Positions 46,883 through 55,737 of a stretch of 64,000 bases of DNA are shown in pieces. Numbering within the stretch: the first letter of the stretch is position 1; every line of letters begins with the position of its first letter. The position numbers and the translations under genes are program-made. The notes beneath the pieces were generated by a model. It was not told where the DNA came from. It made no database searches and saw only the letters and a list, made by a program, of their open reading frames with translations. The DNA comes from Sphingomonas ginsengisoli An et al. 2013. Its GTDB lineage: Bacteria > Pseudomonadota > Alphaproteobacteria > Sphingomonadales > Sphingomonadaceae. Where the stretch lies: positions 124,001-188,000 of the forward strand of contig NZ_CP045434.1 in assembly GCF_009363895.1 (NCBI RefSeq), given 5' to 3'.

Positions 46883-47076
46883 TTGAGTATGTCCTTCTCG
46901 TGCGGCGCCGCGAACTGCCGAAGCGCCGGCTAGGAGCGGCGTGAGGAGAAGGAGAAAAGGTGCCGCAAAGCGCCCGTAGACCGTCAACTTGCGACTGATA
47001 GCGATGTTCATGTGGGCGCTTGGCGGCGATTTTGCAAGTTTGGGGCCGTGGCGGGGCAGGCGGGGCCTGGGCTTCG

Positions 47077-48678
47077 TCAGGGCTTCCAGTTGCGGTCGCC
47101 GAGCTGCTCGGAGGTGGCGTCGACCAGCCCGAACCCGCGTTTGAGGAGGTCGGGGCGGAAGATCGACAGGCCGATCATCCCGGCGATGAACAGGAACATC
47201 AGCAGCGGCGCGGCGCCGAGGTCGGGCGGACCTGGGTTGGCGGCGGCCTCCTTGCGCTTGGCCATCTCGGCCTGCTTGGCGGCGCGCTGGGCGGGCGAAT
47301 AATCATAGCCGGGGCAAAGACCGTCGGGATAGGACGGCCCCTCGCAGAACGGCCCCGAATCGGCGGTCCGCGCCCACTCCACCATCGCCCCCGGGCTGAA
47401 GGTCCGCACGGCATGGCCGAGGTCGCCGTCCCTGGGCCACCAGAAGACCAGGCTGAACACCACCGCCATCGCCACCGGGATGATCAGCTTGGGCTTGATC
47501 CCGAGCAGGTTGCGGCGGTCGCTGCCGCGCCATTCCCACCAGGCGAGCTGCGCCTGCTGCCACTGGCGATAGGCGTCCGGATCGGTGAAGCGCAGCGCCA
47601 GCAACTGGAGGGTCGGGGTCGGCGGCTGCTGGAGCGGGCGCCCGTCGGCGTCCGCCGGGTAAAGCACTCGCCGCTGCTCCTGCGGCGCGGCGACCCCGAA
47701 GCGGCGGCGAACCGGCGCGCGCGTGTCGCGACGCGAGCGGCCCGGGTCCATCAGCCCGGCGCCGAGCGCGCGGATGGCGGTCAGCCGCTCGGCGATCCCT
47801 GGATGGCTGCCACCCTCGAAATCGGCGGGGCCGTCGAACAGCAGCCCCTCAACGCGGGTGCTCCCGGCAAAGGCGCCGCGGCGATGGACCTTGTCGAGCG
47901 CCGACAGCAGCGCCTCGGGATAATGGGTGACCCGCACCGCCTCGACGTCGGCGACATGGTCGCGCGACAGCTTGATCCCCCGCCGGGCCAGCCGGGCGAG
48001 CGCGAGCGACAGCATAGTGACCCCGCCGCCCGCGAGCAGCAGCAGCAGCATCGGCGGCAGCAGGATGACGAGGAGGAGCTGCTGCCACTGCTCGATCCGG
48101 AAGGGATTGTTGACCTGCCACAACAGCGCGGTCCGCATCAGCGCGTGGTTGGCGGCAAGGATGCGCGTGTCGCCCTGGCGGACGTGCGACGCCTCATGCG
48201 CGAAGACGGCCAGCAATTCGTCGTCGTCGAGCCGGTCGAGCAGCCCCCTGGTGGCGACCATCAGCCCCGCCGCCGGACCCTCGCCGACGGTCAGCGCATT
48301 GGCCTCGCCCGCCTCGATCACCCCGAAGCGCGGGAAGCGCACGCCGAGCGTGGTGCAGGCCTGCTCGGCGATGGTGACGAAGCGCGGCTCCTCGGCGCAG
48401 GTGACGGTGCGCACATCGAGCATGCGGGCGACCGCTTCGGCATGATGGCGGTAGAGCCGCCAGAACATGAAAGCGCTCAGCAGCGCCACCGGCAGTCCGT
48501 AGCGCAGCAGATAGCCGAGCGGATTGGTGAGGATCGTATGCTCGGGATCGACCAGCAGCAGGACGAGCGTCAGCGCGAAGGCGGCGATCAGCTCGAACGA
48601 GAGGACGTAGAGCAGCAGCAGCAGCCCGGCGAAGCGCCGGCTCGCCGCCGCATGACTGACGTAGCCCTTGGCGGCCAC
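47077..48678 (-). CDS. M48-family membrane metalloprotease
   Basis: A 533-residue protein with N-terminal membrane helices (residues ~15-70) and the zinc motif VFAHEASHVRQGD (HExxH). A third ligand is probably in DHVADVEAV. A middle hydrophobic pair follows, then a soluble region and late helices near the C-terminus (KPKLIIPVAMAVVFSLVFWW and PLLMFLFIAGMIGLSIF). It resembles HtpX/M48 quality-control proteases. The start is GTG 48678 (VAAKGYVSH), 16 bases after the lemA stop. The lemA-M48 pair is a recurrent arrangement. Confidence 0.85.
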   Translation of the reverse strand: MAAKGYVSHAAASRRFAGLLLLLYVLSFELIAAFALTLVLLLVDPEHTILTNPLGYLLRYGLPVALLSAFMFWRLYRHHAEAVARMLDVRTVTCAEEPRFVTIAEQACTTLGVRFPRFGVIEAGEANALTVGEGPAAGLMVATRGLLDRLDDDELLAVFAHEASHVRQGDTRILAANHALMRTALLWQVNNPFRIEQWQQLLLVILLPPMLLLLLAGGGVTMLSLALARLARRGIKLSRDHVADVEAVRVTHYPEALLSALDKVHRRGAFAGSTRVEGLLFDGPADFEGGSHPGIAERLTAIRALGAGLMDPGRSRRDTRAPVRRRFGVAAPQEQRRVLYPADADGRPLQQPPTPTLQLLALRFTDPDAYRQWQQAQLAWWEWRGSDRRNLLGIKPKLIIPVAMAVVFSLVFWWPRDGDLGHAVRTFSPGAMVEWARTADSGPFCEGPSYPDGLCPGYDYSPAQRAAKQAEMAKRKEAAANPGPPDLGAAPLLMFLFIAGMIGLSIFRPDLLKRGFGLVDATSEQLGDRNWKP

Positions 48679-48694
48679 CGCCGGACGCCGGCCG

Positions 48695-49333
48695 TTAGAG
48701 GCTGATCGAGATGGGTTCGGCGAAGTCAGCGCGGCGCTCGCCCAAGCTGAACTTCTCGCGCGGCTCACCGCTGTTGCGGCCGATGAGATTGCCCGGGAAG
48801 GCGCGCTTCACGCCGTTCAATTCCTCGACGCACAGATTGTAGAAGCGCCGCGCGGCGGTGATCTTTTCCTCGGTGCGGATGAGGTCGGTGCGCAGCTGGC
48901 GGTAATGCTCCGAGGAGTGCAGCTCGGGGTAATTCTCGCTGACCGTGAACAGGTTTTGCAGCACCCCGGCCATCTGGTTGTTGGTGATCCCGGCATTGTC
49001 GCCCGAGGTCAGCGCTTCTAGCGCCGCCACCCGGCCGTCGAGCACGTCGCGGATGACCGACTGCTCGCGGTTGGCGAAGGCGCGGACTACCTCGACGAGG
49101 TTGCCGATCAGCCCTTTGCGCTCAACCAGCAGCGCGTCGACATCGCCGTAAGCGGCATCGGCGCGCTCCTCGAGCTGGCCGATCAGCTGATGCTGAGAGC
49201 GCCACATCCACAGCACCACCGCAAGCGCGACCAGGATTAGCCACACATACCAATGGTCGAGCAGGAAATTGGTCGCCCGGATGGCGCGCCCGGCCAGGTC
49301 GGTCGCCTGCGCGAAATTCTGCGGCTGATTCAC
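48695..49333 (-). CDS. lemA: LemA family protein
   Basis: A 212-residue protein: membrane helix WYVWLILVALAVVLWMW, then the LemA coiled-coil domain with LVEVVRAFANREQSVI, VSENYPELHSSEHYRQLRTDLIRTEEKITAARRFYN and NSGEPREKFSLGERR. LemA proteins have no settled biochemical role but often occur with M48 proteases, as here. The start is GTG 49333. argD lies 75 bases upstream on the same strand. Confidence 0.9.
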   Translation of the reverse strand: MNQPQNFAQATDLAGRAIRATNFLLDHWYVWLILVALAVVLWMWRSQHQLIGQLEERADAAYGDVDALLVERKGLIGNLVEVVRAFANREQSVIRDVLDGRVAALEALTSGDNAGITNNQMAGVLQNLFTVSENYPELHSSEHYRQLRTDLIRTEEKITAARRFYNLCVEELNGVKRAFPGNLIGRNSGEPREKFSLGERRADFAEPISISL

Positions 49334-49408
49334 GACTCGGCACTCCCCCTCAAGAGCTGGTCAGGGGAGGGTGTTATCGCATTTCGGGACCGCAGGGGTT
49401 AACGCCGA

Positions 49409-50599
49409 TTAAGCGGCCTGCGCCGGAACCTCATAAGCGGCCGACGCGGCGCTCAGTCCATCGACGAAGGCGCGGATGTCGGCTTCCTCGATGATCAGCG
49501 GCGGGAGGACACGCACCACATTGTCGCCCGCCGCGACGGTCAGGATGCCCTGAGTGCGCAGGTAGCCGACAAAGGCGCGGCTGTCGGTCTTCATCTTGAT
49601 GCCGAGCATCAGCCCCATCCCGCGGACGCTCTCGAACAGATGGTCGTGGTTGGGCATCATCTGCTCGAGCGCGGCGCGCAGCCGCTCGCCCATGGCCCGG
49701 ACGTGCTCGAGAAATTCCGGGTTGGCGACCACGTCGAGGACCGCTTCGCCCGCCGCCATCGCCAGCGGGTTGCCGCCATAGGTCGAGCCGTGGGTGCCGA
49801 TCACCATCCCCTGCGCCGCTTTCTCGGTGGCGAGGCACGCGCCCAACGGGAAGCCGCCGCCGATCCCCTTAGCCGAGGCGACGATGTCCGGGACGATGCC
49901 ATATTGCTCGTGCGCGTAGAGCGTGCCGGTCCGCGCCACCCCGCACTGGACCTCGTCGAGCACCAGCATCAGGTCATGCTCGTCACAGGCAGCGCGCAAG
50001 CCCTTCATGAACTCGGGGGAGGCGGGGCGGATGCCGCCTTCGCCCTGCACCGGCTCGACCAGGAAGCCCGCCGTATTCTCGTCGATCGCGGCCAGCGCGG
50101 CGTCGAGATCGTCGAAGGCGACGACCTTGAAGCCTTCGAGCAGCGGGGCGAAGCCGTCGCGCAGCTTGGCCTGATCGGTCGCGCTGATCGTCGCCATGGT
50201 CCGCCCGTGGAAGGCGTTGGAGAAGGTGATCAGCGTGTGCTTGTGCGGATTGCCGCGCGCATGGTGATAGCGGCGCGCGGTCTTGATCGCGCACTCGACC
50301 GCCTCGGCGCCCGAATTGGTGAAGAACACCGTATCGGCGAAGGTCAGGTCGACCAGCCGCTGCGCCAGCCGCTCGCCCTGCGGCGAGCCGTAGAGGTTGG
50401 AGACGTGCATCAGCGTCTCGGTCTGCTTCTGGATCGCGCCGATCAGGTGCGGGTGGCTGTGGCCGAGCAGGTTGACCGCGATGCCGCTGGCGAAGTCGAG
50501 GTAACGCTCGCCGCCCTCGCCGATCAGATACACGCCTTCGCCCTTGACCGGTCGCACCTCGCAGCGCGGGTAGACGGGCATGAGCGGCGTGATGGCCAT
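49409..50599 (-). CDS. argD: Acetylornithine/succinyl-diaminopimelate-type aminotransferase ArgD
   Basis: A 396-residue class III PLP aminotransferase. FTNSGAEAVECAIK binds the PLP phosphate, FHGRTM and VLDEVQCG supply the ring contacts, and the Schiff-base lysine is in ASAKGIGGGFPLGA. It converts N-acetylglutamate semialdehyde to N-acetylornithine in arginine synthesis. ATG 50599 is the start. No argF follows, although argD-argF-hslO is common in related genomes. Confidence 0.92.
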   Translation of the reverse strand: MAITPLMPVYPRCEVRPVKGEGVYLIGEGGERYLDFASGIAVNLLGHSHPHLIGAIQKQTETLMHVSNLYGSPQGERLAQRLVDLTFADTVFFTNSGAEAVECAIKTARRYHHARGNPHKHTLITFSNAFHGRTMATISATDQAKLRDGFAPLLEGFKVVAFDDLDAALAAIDENTAGFLVEPVQGEGGIRPASPEFMKGLRAACDEHDLMLVLDEVQCGVARTGTLYAHEQYGIVPDIVASAKGIGGGFPLGACLATEKAAQGMVIGTHGSTYGGNPLAMAAGEAVLDVVANPEFLEHVRAMGERLRAALEQMMPNHDHLFESVRGMGLMLGIKMKTDSRAFVGYLRTQGILTVAAGDNVVRVLPPLIIEEADIRAFVDGLSAASAAYEVPAQAA

Positions 50600-50659
50600 G
50601 GCGGCAGGGTCCTTGTGCTTGGCTGACGGGTTGGGGGTCCTTTAGCCGGGGGAGGGCCC

Positions 50660-50694
50660 AAAAGAAAAGGCGGCCCGGGTCGCCCCGAGCCGCC
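50660..50694 (-). terminator. Rho-independent terminator, minus strand
   Basis: An 11-base stem (50669-50679 with 50684-50694, one mismatch) with a 4-base loop, followed on the minus strand by TTTTCTTTT. It ends the 165-residue secreted-protein gene upstream of argD. Confidence 0.85.
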
Positions 50695-50721
50695 AATTTC
50701 TGTTCGCTTCAGAAGCGACGC

Positions 50722-51219
50722 TTAGCCGGGATAGCGGCCGTGGTCGTCCTCGTAGCGGTCGTCGCGGCCGTCGCGGTCACGATCGTAGCGCGGGTCGCCA
50801 TTGTACCCGTTGCCATACTGGCCCTGGTTGTTGTTCCAGCCGCCACGCCCGTCGCGCGCCTCGGCGTAGATCCGGCGCTCGAGGTTCTGGAGGCGCCACT
50901 CGACGTCACGGCGATCGCTGCCACGCAGGCCGTTGTAGCCGGTGCGGGCGATCCGTTCGCGCAGATACTGAGCCTCGTTGCGCAGCCCGCGATACTCGCC
51001 GCGGCTGAGGATCCCGCGCTGACCGAGCATGTCGATCCGCTGGGTCAGCCGGTCGATCCGGACCATGTAATTCTGGCCGCCCTGGTTGTAACCGTACTGC
51101 TGGCCATAGCCGGGCTGGCCGTAGCCGTAAGGCTGGCCCTGGTAGTATTGGGCGGCGGCAGGCGCCGCGGCGGCCAGCGCGCTGGTGGCGACGGCGGCGG
51201 CGATGATGAACTTGCGCAT
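50722..51219 (-). CDS. Secreted Tyr/Gly/Gln-rich protein, function unknown
   Basis: 165 residues: a clear signal peptide (KFIIAAAVATSALAAAAPAAAQ), a GYGQPGYGQQYGYNQ-type low-complexity segment, a helical region with many Arg residues (RIDRLTQRIDMLGQRGILSRGEYRGLRNEAQYLRERI, DVEWRLQNLERRI) and a disordered Arg/Asp/Tyr tail. The helical part resembles periplasmic proteins of unknown role found across sphingomonads. Two short palindromic stretches flank the start (51226-51253). Confidence 0.7.
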   Translation of the reverse strand: MRKFIIAAAVATSALAAAAPAAAQYYQGQPYGYGQPGYGQQYGYNQGGQNYMVRIDRLTQRIDMLGQRGILSRGEYRGLRNEAQYLRERIARTGYNGLRGSDRRDVEWRLQNLERRIYAEARDGRGGWNNNQGQYGNGYNGDPRYDRDRDGRDDRYEDDHGRYPG

Positions 51220-51328
51220 GATGCATTCACTCCCTTCGAGTGGTGATGGGAGTGATCTACCGATTCGCCGGTGTGACGACCCTGAACGCGCTCGTTAGGC
51301 CCCATTCACCTGGCTTAACGGAGCGGGC

Positions 51329-52180
51329 TCAGTTCTTGATCTTCCACCCGCTGCGCAGGAGCGTGTAGCAGAGCGCCCACAGCGCGAGGTTGAGGATGCC
51401 TAGCCCGATCGCCCCGACGGCGAGCGGGGAATCCGCGGCCTTGAGAAAGCCGTAGCGGAAGCCGCTGATCACGTAGAAGAACGGGTTCGCATGGCTGATC
51501 GCGCGGAAGGTCGGCGACAATTGCTCGACCGAATAGAAAGTGCCCGACAGCAGCGACAGCGGCGCGACCACGAAATTGGTCACTGCCGCCGCATGGTCGA
51601 ACTTCTCCGCCCAGATCGAGGTCAGCAGCCCGAGGAAGCTCAGCAGCAGCGACCCCATCAGCCCGAACCACAGAGCGGCGAGGGGATGGCGGACCCAGAC
51701 ATGGACGCCGGGGAACAGGCTCATCGCCAGCCACACCGCCCCGCCGACCAGGAAGGCGCGGGTGACCGCGGCACCGATCAGCCCGGCGATCAACTCCCCA
51801 GTCGACAGCGGCGGCATCAGATAATCGACGATCGTGCCCTGGATCTTGCCGACCAGCAGCGAGAAGCTCGAATTCGCAAAAGCGTTCTGCATCATCGCCA
51901 TGACGATGAGGCCGGGCGCGATGAAATCGGCGAAGGGGACGCCCAGCACCATCCGCCCGGTCCGTCCCATCGCGACCGTGAAGATGACCAGGAACATCAG
52001 CGTCGTGACCGCCGGCGCCCACACCGTCTGGGTCTGGACCTTGAAGAAGCGCCTGACCTCCTTCACATATAAGGTCTTCAGGCCTCCCCAGTTCACGCCG
52101 GTAAGGCGGGCTTCGCCGGGCGCGCTGCGCACCCAGGCGGCGGTCGTCGGTGACGGGACGGGGGACGGCTGGTTGTTCAC
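51329..52180 (-). CDS. ABC-2 type transporter permease
   Basis: A 283-residue permease with six membrane segments: VWAPAVTTLMFLVIFTVAM, FIAPGLIVMAMMQ, IGAAVTRAFLVGGAVWLAM, LAALWFGLMGSLLLSFLGLL, FVVAPLSLLSGTFYSVEQL and LGILNLALWALCYTLL. NPFFYVISGFRYGFLKAADSP is typical of the ABC-2 family. No ATPase gene is adjacent, so its partner must be elsewhere. The start is GTG 52180, divergent from gcrA with 77 bases between. Confidence 0.85.
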   Translation of the reverse strand: MNNQPSPVPSPTTAAWVRSAPGEARLTGVNWGGLKTLYVKEVRRFFKVQTQTVWAPAVTTLMFLVIFTVAMGRTGRMVLGVPFADFIAPGLIVMAMMQNAFANSSFSLLVGKIQGTIVDYLMPPLSTGELIAGLIGAAVTRAFLVGGAVWLAMSLFPGVHVWVRHPLAALWFGLMGSLLLSFLGLLTSIWAEKFDHAAAVTNFVVAPLSLLSGTFYSVEQLSPTFRAISHANPFFYVISGFRYGFLKAADSPLAVGAIGLGILNLALWALCYTLLRSGWKIKN

Positions 52181-52257
52181 GGTGGAATCGCCTATCGGCT
52201 GCGGCTTCGCGCCGCAATGGCGGCACCTGCCAAGCCAGGAAAGAGTTTAGAAAAGTC

Positions 52258-52962
52258 ATGAGCTGGACCGACGAGCGGATCGACCGCCTCAAAGCGATGT
52301 GGACCGCGGGCAAGACCGCCTCGCAGATCGCCGACGAATTGGGCGGAGTGTCGCGCAATGCGGTGATCGGCAAGGCGCACCGCCTCGGCCTCGATTCGCG
52401 TCCTTCCCCGGTCAAGGGCGGCGACGAGAAGCCGGCCGAACCCGCGCCCGCGCCGGCCGCCGCCACGCCCAAGCAGACCGCCAAGCTGGTCAGTGAGCCG
52501 ACCCGGGTGAAGGAACGTCCGCCGATCGCCGCCGCGCTCGAGGCCGCCGCCCCGATGCCCCCGGTCGCCGCTCCGGCGCCGGCCGCCCCGGCCTCGCCGG
52601 GCACGCCGACCAAGCCCGAACCGACGATCCAGTATCGCTCGATCGGGCCGGGCGGCTTCGTCCGCCAGGGCCCGGGTGAGCAGCAGGCGCCGATCCCGCC
52701 CGCCCCGCCGCGCCGCCTGGTCCCGGCCAAGCCGAGTGCCGAGGTCGCCGACAAGACCAGCCTGCTCGAATTGAACGACCGCATCTGCAAGTGGCCGATT
52801 GGGCACCCGGGTGAGCCCGACTTCCACTTCTGCGGCAATGACGCGAACCCGGGCTTCCCTTATTGCGTCCAGCATTGCGGCGTCGCCTACCAGGCGCAGC
52901 TGCCGCGGCGCGATCGCCGGCCGCCGCCGCCGCTGCCGTTCGGCGGGCCGCGGGTCCGCTAA
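52258..52962 (+). CDS. gcrA: GcrA cell cycle regulator
   Basis: A 234-residue alphaproteobacterial transcription factor that acts with sigma-70 at CcrM-methylated promoters. The N-terminal DNA-binding domain is unmistakable: SWTDERIDRLKAMWTAGKTASQIADELGGVSRNAVIGKAHRLGL. A Pro/Ala-rich linker follows. The C-terminal RNA-polymerase-binding block has CKWPIGHPGEPDFHFCG and YCVQHCGVAYQ. ATG 52258 is the start. Confidence 0.97.
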   Translation: MSWTDERIDRLKAMWTAGKTASQIADELGGVSRNAVIGKAHRLGLDSRPSPVKGGDEKPAEPAPAPAAATPKQTAKLVSEPTRVKERPPIAAALEAAAPMPPVAAPAPAAPASPGTPTKPEPTIQYRSIGPGGFVRQGPGEQQAPIPPAPPRRLVPAKPSAEVADKTSLLELNDRICKWPIGHPGEPDFHFCGNDANPGFPYCVQHCGVAYQAQLPRRDRRPPPPLPFGGPRVR

Positions 52963-52974
52963 GCCCGGCGCGTC

Positions 52975-54030
52975 ATGCGCTGGGCGCGATGGTGGCGCGC
53001 GCCCTGGTGGCTGGTGGCGCTGGCGACCGGCGCCAAGAGCTTCGCCGATAGTCCGCTGCTCGGCTCGCGCCGGCTGAATGCGCGCGGGCTTCATGCCGTC
53101 CGCGTCCGGCTGGCGCACGCGCTGACCGCGCAGCGCCGCCGCCGCCTCGCCGCCGCGGTGCCGCCGCACTGGCGCGAAGCGTTCGACCGCGACGGTTATG
53201 TCGTCGTCCCCGACCTGCTCTCGCCCGCCGAGCTCGAAGCGGTTCGCCGCACCCTGAGCGAAGAGCGCCTGCCGATGCGTGCCCACCTCCAGGGCGACAC
53301 GATCACCGCGCGCGTCGTGCTCGACCGCCCGGCCATGGCCCGCCTGCCGGCGCTCGAGCGCCTGCTTAAGCGGCGCGACCTCCGCGCGCTGTTCGCCTAT
53401 GTCGCGGGGACCCGCGCCCCGCCGGCCCACTTCCTCCAGACCATCCTCGGCGGCGCCGCCCCCGGCGACCTCCCCGATCCCCAGGTCCACCTCCACGCCG
53501 ACGCCTTTTATTCGTCGATGAAGGCGTGGCTGTTCCTCGCCGACGTCGCCGACAACGGCCGCCCGCTGACCTATGTCGCGGGCTCGCACCGGCTCACCCC
53601 GGCGCGGCTGGCGTGGGAGCGCGGCCGCAGCCTCACCGTCCTCGAGCATGGCGACCGCCTCTCGCAGCGCGGCTCCTTCCGCGTCGAGCAGGAGGAATTG
53701 CCCGGCCTCGGGCTCCCCACGCCGACCCGCTTCGCGGTCCCCGCCAACACGCTGATCGTCGCCGACATGTTCGGCTTCCACGCCCGCGGCGATGCCGCCA
53801 AGCCGACCACCCGGGTCGAGCTGTGGTCCTACAGCCGCCGCGCGCCCTTCCTCCCCAATGTCGGCGGCTGGCTGCTCGCCCCGCTGGCGGGCTCGCGCGG
53901 TGGGCTGGTCTATCGGCTCACCGACTGGCTTGATCGCCGGGGACTACGGCGCCAGCACTGGCACGACATCGGACTGCAGCCCGCGGCCGCGCCCGACCTC
54001 GGCGACGGCCCGCCCGAACGCCTGCTCTAG
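52975..54030 (+). CDS. Phytanoyl-CoA dioxygenase-like 2OG-Fe(II) protein
   Basis: A 351-residue protein. After a basic N-terminus (residues 1-60, with RWARWWRAPWWLVALATGA) comes FDRDGYVVVPDLLSPAELEAVRRTL, a typical PhyH opening. HLHADAF gives a HxD iron site and MFGFHARGDA the distal His; the Arg for 2OG may be in TTRVELWSYSRR. The substrate is unknown. It starts 12 bases after gcrA and is co-directional, so it may share its transcript. Confidence 0.75.
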   Translation: MRWARWWRAPWWLVALATGAKSFADSPLLGSRRLNARGLHAVRVRLAHALTAQRRRRLAAAVPPHWREAFDRDGYVVVPDLLSPAELEAVRRTLSEERLPMRAHLQGDTITARVVLDRPAMARLPALERLLKRRDLRALFAYVAGTRAPPAHFLQTILGGAAPGDLPDPQVHLHADAFYSSMKAWLFLADVADNGRPLTYVAGSHRLTPARLAWERGRSLTVLEHGDRLSQRGSFRVEQEELPGLGLPTPTRFAVPANTLIVADMFGFHARGDAAKPTTRVELWSYSRRAPFLPNVGGWLLAPLAGSRGGLVYRLTDWLDRRGLRRQHWHDIGLQPAAAPDLGDGPPERLL

Positions 54031-54034
54031 CTGC

Positions 54035-54910
54035 TCAAGCCCAGCGGGCGAGCGGGGGCAGGCTCATCAGAATCGCGTCGATGTTGCCGCCGGTTTTGAG
54101 CCCGAACAGCGTCCCGCGATCGTAGAGCAGGTTGAACTCGACATAGCGCCCGCGAAACTCGAGCAATCGCTCCATGTCGGCGTCGGTGAAGGGCTGGTCC
54201 ATCCGCCGGCGCACCAGCGGCGGGAAGGCCGCGAGGAACGCCTCGCCGACCGCACGCGTGAAGGCGAAATTGGCGGCGAATGCCTCTTCGCTGTCGCTCT
54301 CCAGCCGGTCGTAGAAAATCCCCCCGACCCCGCGCGCTACTTGGCGGTGGGGGAGCCAGAAATACTCCTCCGCCCACTTGGAAAAGCGCTCGTAATAGTC
54401 GCAGCCGTGCGCGTCGCACGCGGCCTTGAGCTCGGCGTGAAAGGCTTCGGTGTCATCGGCATAGGGCAGGGCGGGGTTCAGGTCCGCGCCGCCCCCGAAC
54501 CAGCGCTTGCCCGTCGTCAGGAAGCGCGTGTTCATGTGCACCGCCGGCACGTTGGGATTGGCCATGTGCGCGACCAGGCTGATTCCGGTGGCGAAGAAGC
54601 TCGGGTCAGCCTCGGTGCCGGGGATGCTCTTGGCGAACTCGGGACTGAAGGCGCCGTGGACGGTGGAGACGTTGACCCCGACCTTCTCGAACACTCGGCC
54701 CGCCATCTGCCCGCGCACGCCGCCGCCGCCCTGTCCTGAGCCGGTCGAAGGGCCAGGGGCGCCGTCGTGATCGGTCCGGTCCCACGGGGTGAACACGAAC
54801 GCCGCGTCGCTGCCGGCCTCGCCTTCGATCGCCTCGAACTCGGCGCAGATGCGGTTCCGCAAACTCTCGAACCAGGTGCGGGCGGCCGATTGCTGGGGGT
54901 CAAGCTCCAT
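54035..54910 (-). CDS. hemF: Oxygen-dependent coproporphyrinogen III oxidase
   Basis: A 291-residue heme-pathway enzyme that decarboxylates coproporphyrinogen III. The blocks GRVFEKVGVNVSTVHG, THMNTRFL-type VPAVHMNTR, WFGGGADLNP and GRYVEFNLLYDRGT are conserved. Residues ~51-60 (APGPSTGSGQ), just before the family's Gly-rich loop, appear to be an insertion encoded by a copy of the sphingomonad palindromic repeat (54730-54754). ATG 54910 is the normal start. Confidence 0.95.
   Translation of the reverse strand: MELDPQQSAARTWFESLRNRICAEFEAIEGEAGSDAAFVFTPWDRTDHDGAPGPSTGSGQGGGGVRGQMAGRVFEKVGVNVSTVHGAFSPEFAKSIPGTEADPSFFATGISLVAHMANPNVPAVHMNTRFLTTGKRWFGGGADLNPALPYADDTEAFHAELKAACDAHGCDYYERFSKWAEEYFWLPHRQVARGVGGIFYDRLESDSEEAFAANFAFTRAVGEAFLAAFPPLVRRRMDQPFTDADMERLLEFRGRYVEFNLLYDRGTLFGLKTGGNIDAILMSLPPLARWA
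54730..54754. repeat. Intragenic copy of the CTTCGACCGGCTCAGG repeat in hemF
   Basis: CCTGTCCTGAGCCGGTCGAAG matches the consensus arm of the repeat seen at 26030-26041 (CTTCGACAGGCTCAG) on the opposite strand. It lies in frame inside hemF and codes for GPSTGSGQ. Confidence 0.6.
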
Positions 54911-55129
54911 GGCGCGGGCCGATAGGGCAGATGCGCCGCCACCGCAAAGGCCGCGCTGGCCGAGAGGTGACAGCGCCGTAACTTCCACTTGGCGGACGCG
55001 GTTCGCCTCGCTATCAGCACCGCCAATCCGTCCCGGCCCGTCCGTGACGGCTTTCGTCATAGGCGTTCACCGGCTTCGCGCAGGTGGCGTCAGCTTAGCG
55101 CTGACCTCTTGAAGGGTTTTGGGATTTCG

Positions 55130-55726
55130 ATGGCTACTGTGAGTGATCCCGCGCAGCCGATCATGCCCGGTGAGCCGGTCACGGACGCTGCCGACGGGCA
55201 TTCGGACGGCGTTCGCCGGCGCGACTTCATCAACATCGCGGCGACCAGTTTCGCCGGGGTCGGCGCGGGCGTCGCCGTCGCGCCGCTGCTGATGCAGTTC
55301 GCCCCCTCGGCCGACGTGCTTGCGCTGTCGACCACCGAGGTCGACATCTCCAAGATCAAGCCCGGCCAGGGCATCAAGGCGGTGTGGCGCAAGCAGCCGG
55401 TGTTCATCCGCAACCTGCTGCCCAAGGAAATCGCCGAGGCCAATGCCGTCGACGTCTCCACCCTGCGCGATCCCCAGACGCTGGCCGAGCGGACCAAGCC
55501 CGGCAAGACCAACTGGCTGATCACGCTGGGCGTCTGCACCCACCTCGGCTGCGTCCCGCTCGGGATTGGCGAGGGCGAGACCCGGGGCGAGTATGGCGGC
55601 TATTTCTGCCCCTGCCACGGCTCGGTCTACGACACCGCCGCGCGCATCCGCAAAGGCCCGGCGCCGAAGAATCTCTTCGTGCCCGAGTATAAGTTCACGT
55701 CCGCCACCGTCGTCCAGATCGGCTGA
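55130..55726 (+). CDS. petA: Ubiquinol-cytochrome c reductase iron-sulfur subunit (Rieske)
   Basis: A 198-residue Rieske protein of the bc1 complex. A twin-arginine-type signal (RRRDFINIAATSFAG) and membrane anchor lead into the 2Fe-2S domain with CTHLGC and CPCHGS as cluster ligands. It transfers electrons from ubiquinol to cytochrome c1. The usual petABC order follows on the same strand, with petB 11 bases downstream. Confidence 0.97.
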   Translation: MATVSDPAQPIMPGEPVTDAADGHSDGVRRRDFINIAATSFAGVGAGVAVAPLLMQFAPSADVLALSTTEVDISKIKPGQGIKAVWRKQPVFIRNLLPKEIAEANAVDVSTLRDPQTLAERTKPGKTNWLITLGVCTHLGCVPLGIGEGETRGEYGGYFCPCHGSVYDTAARIRKGPAPKNLFVPEYKFTSATVVQIG

Positions 55727-55737
55727 GGTAAAGAGCA

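Noticed and set aside
46883..47011. Extended N-terminus of the cold-shock protein with a membrane-like stretch
   Set aside because: Cold-shock proteins of ~69 residues start at MINGTVKFF; the upstream part is better explained as a long 5' leader. Kept only as a side observation.
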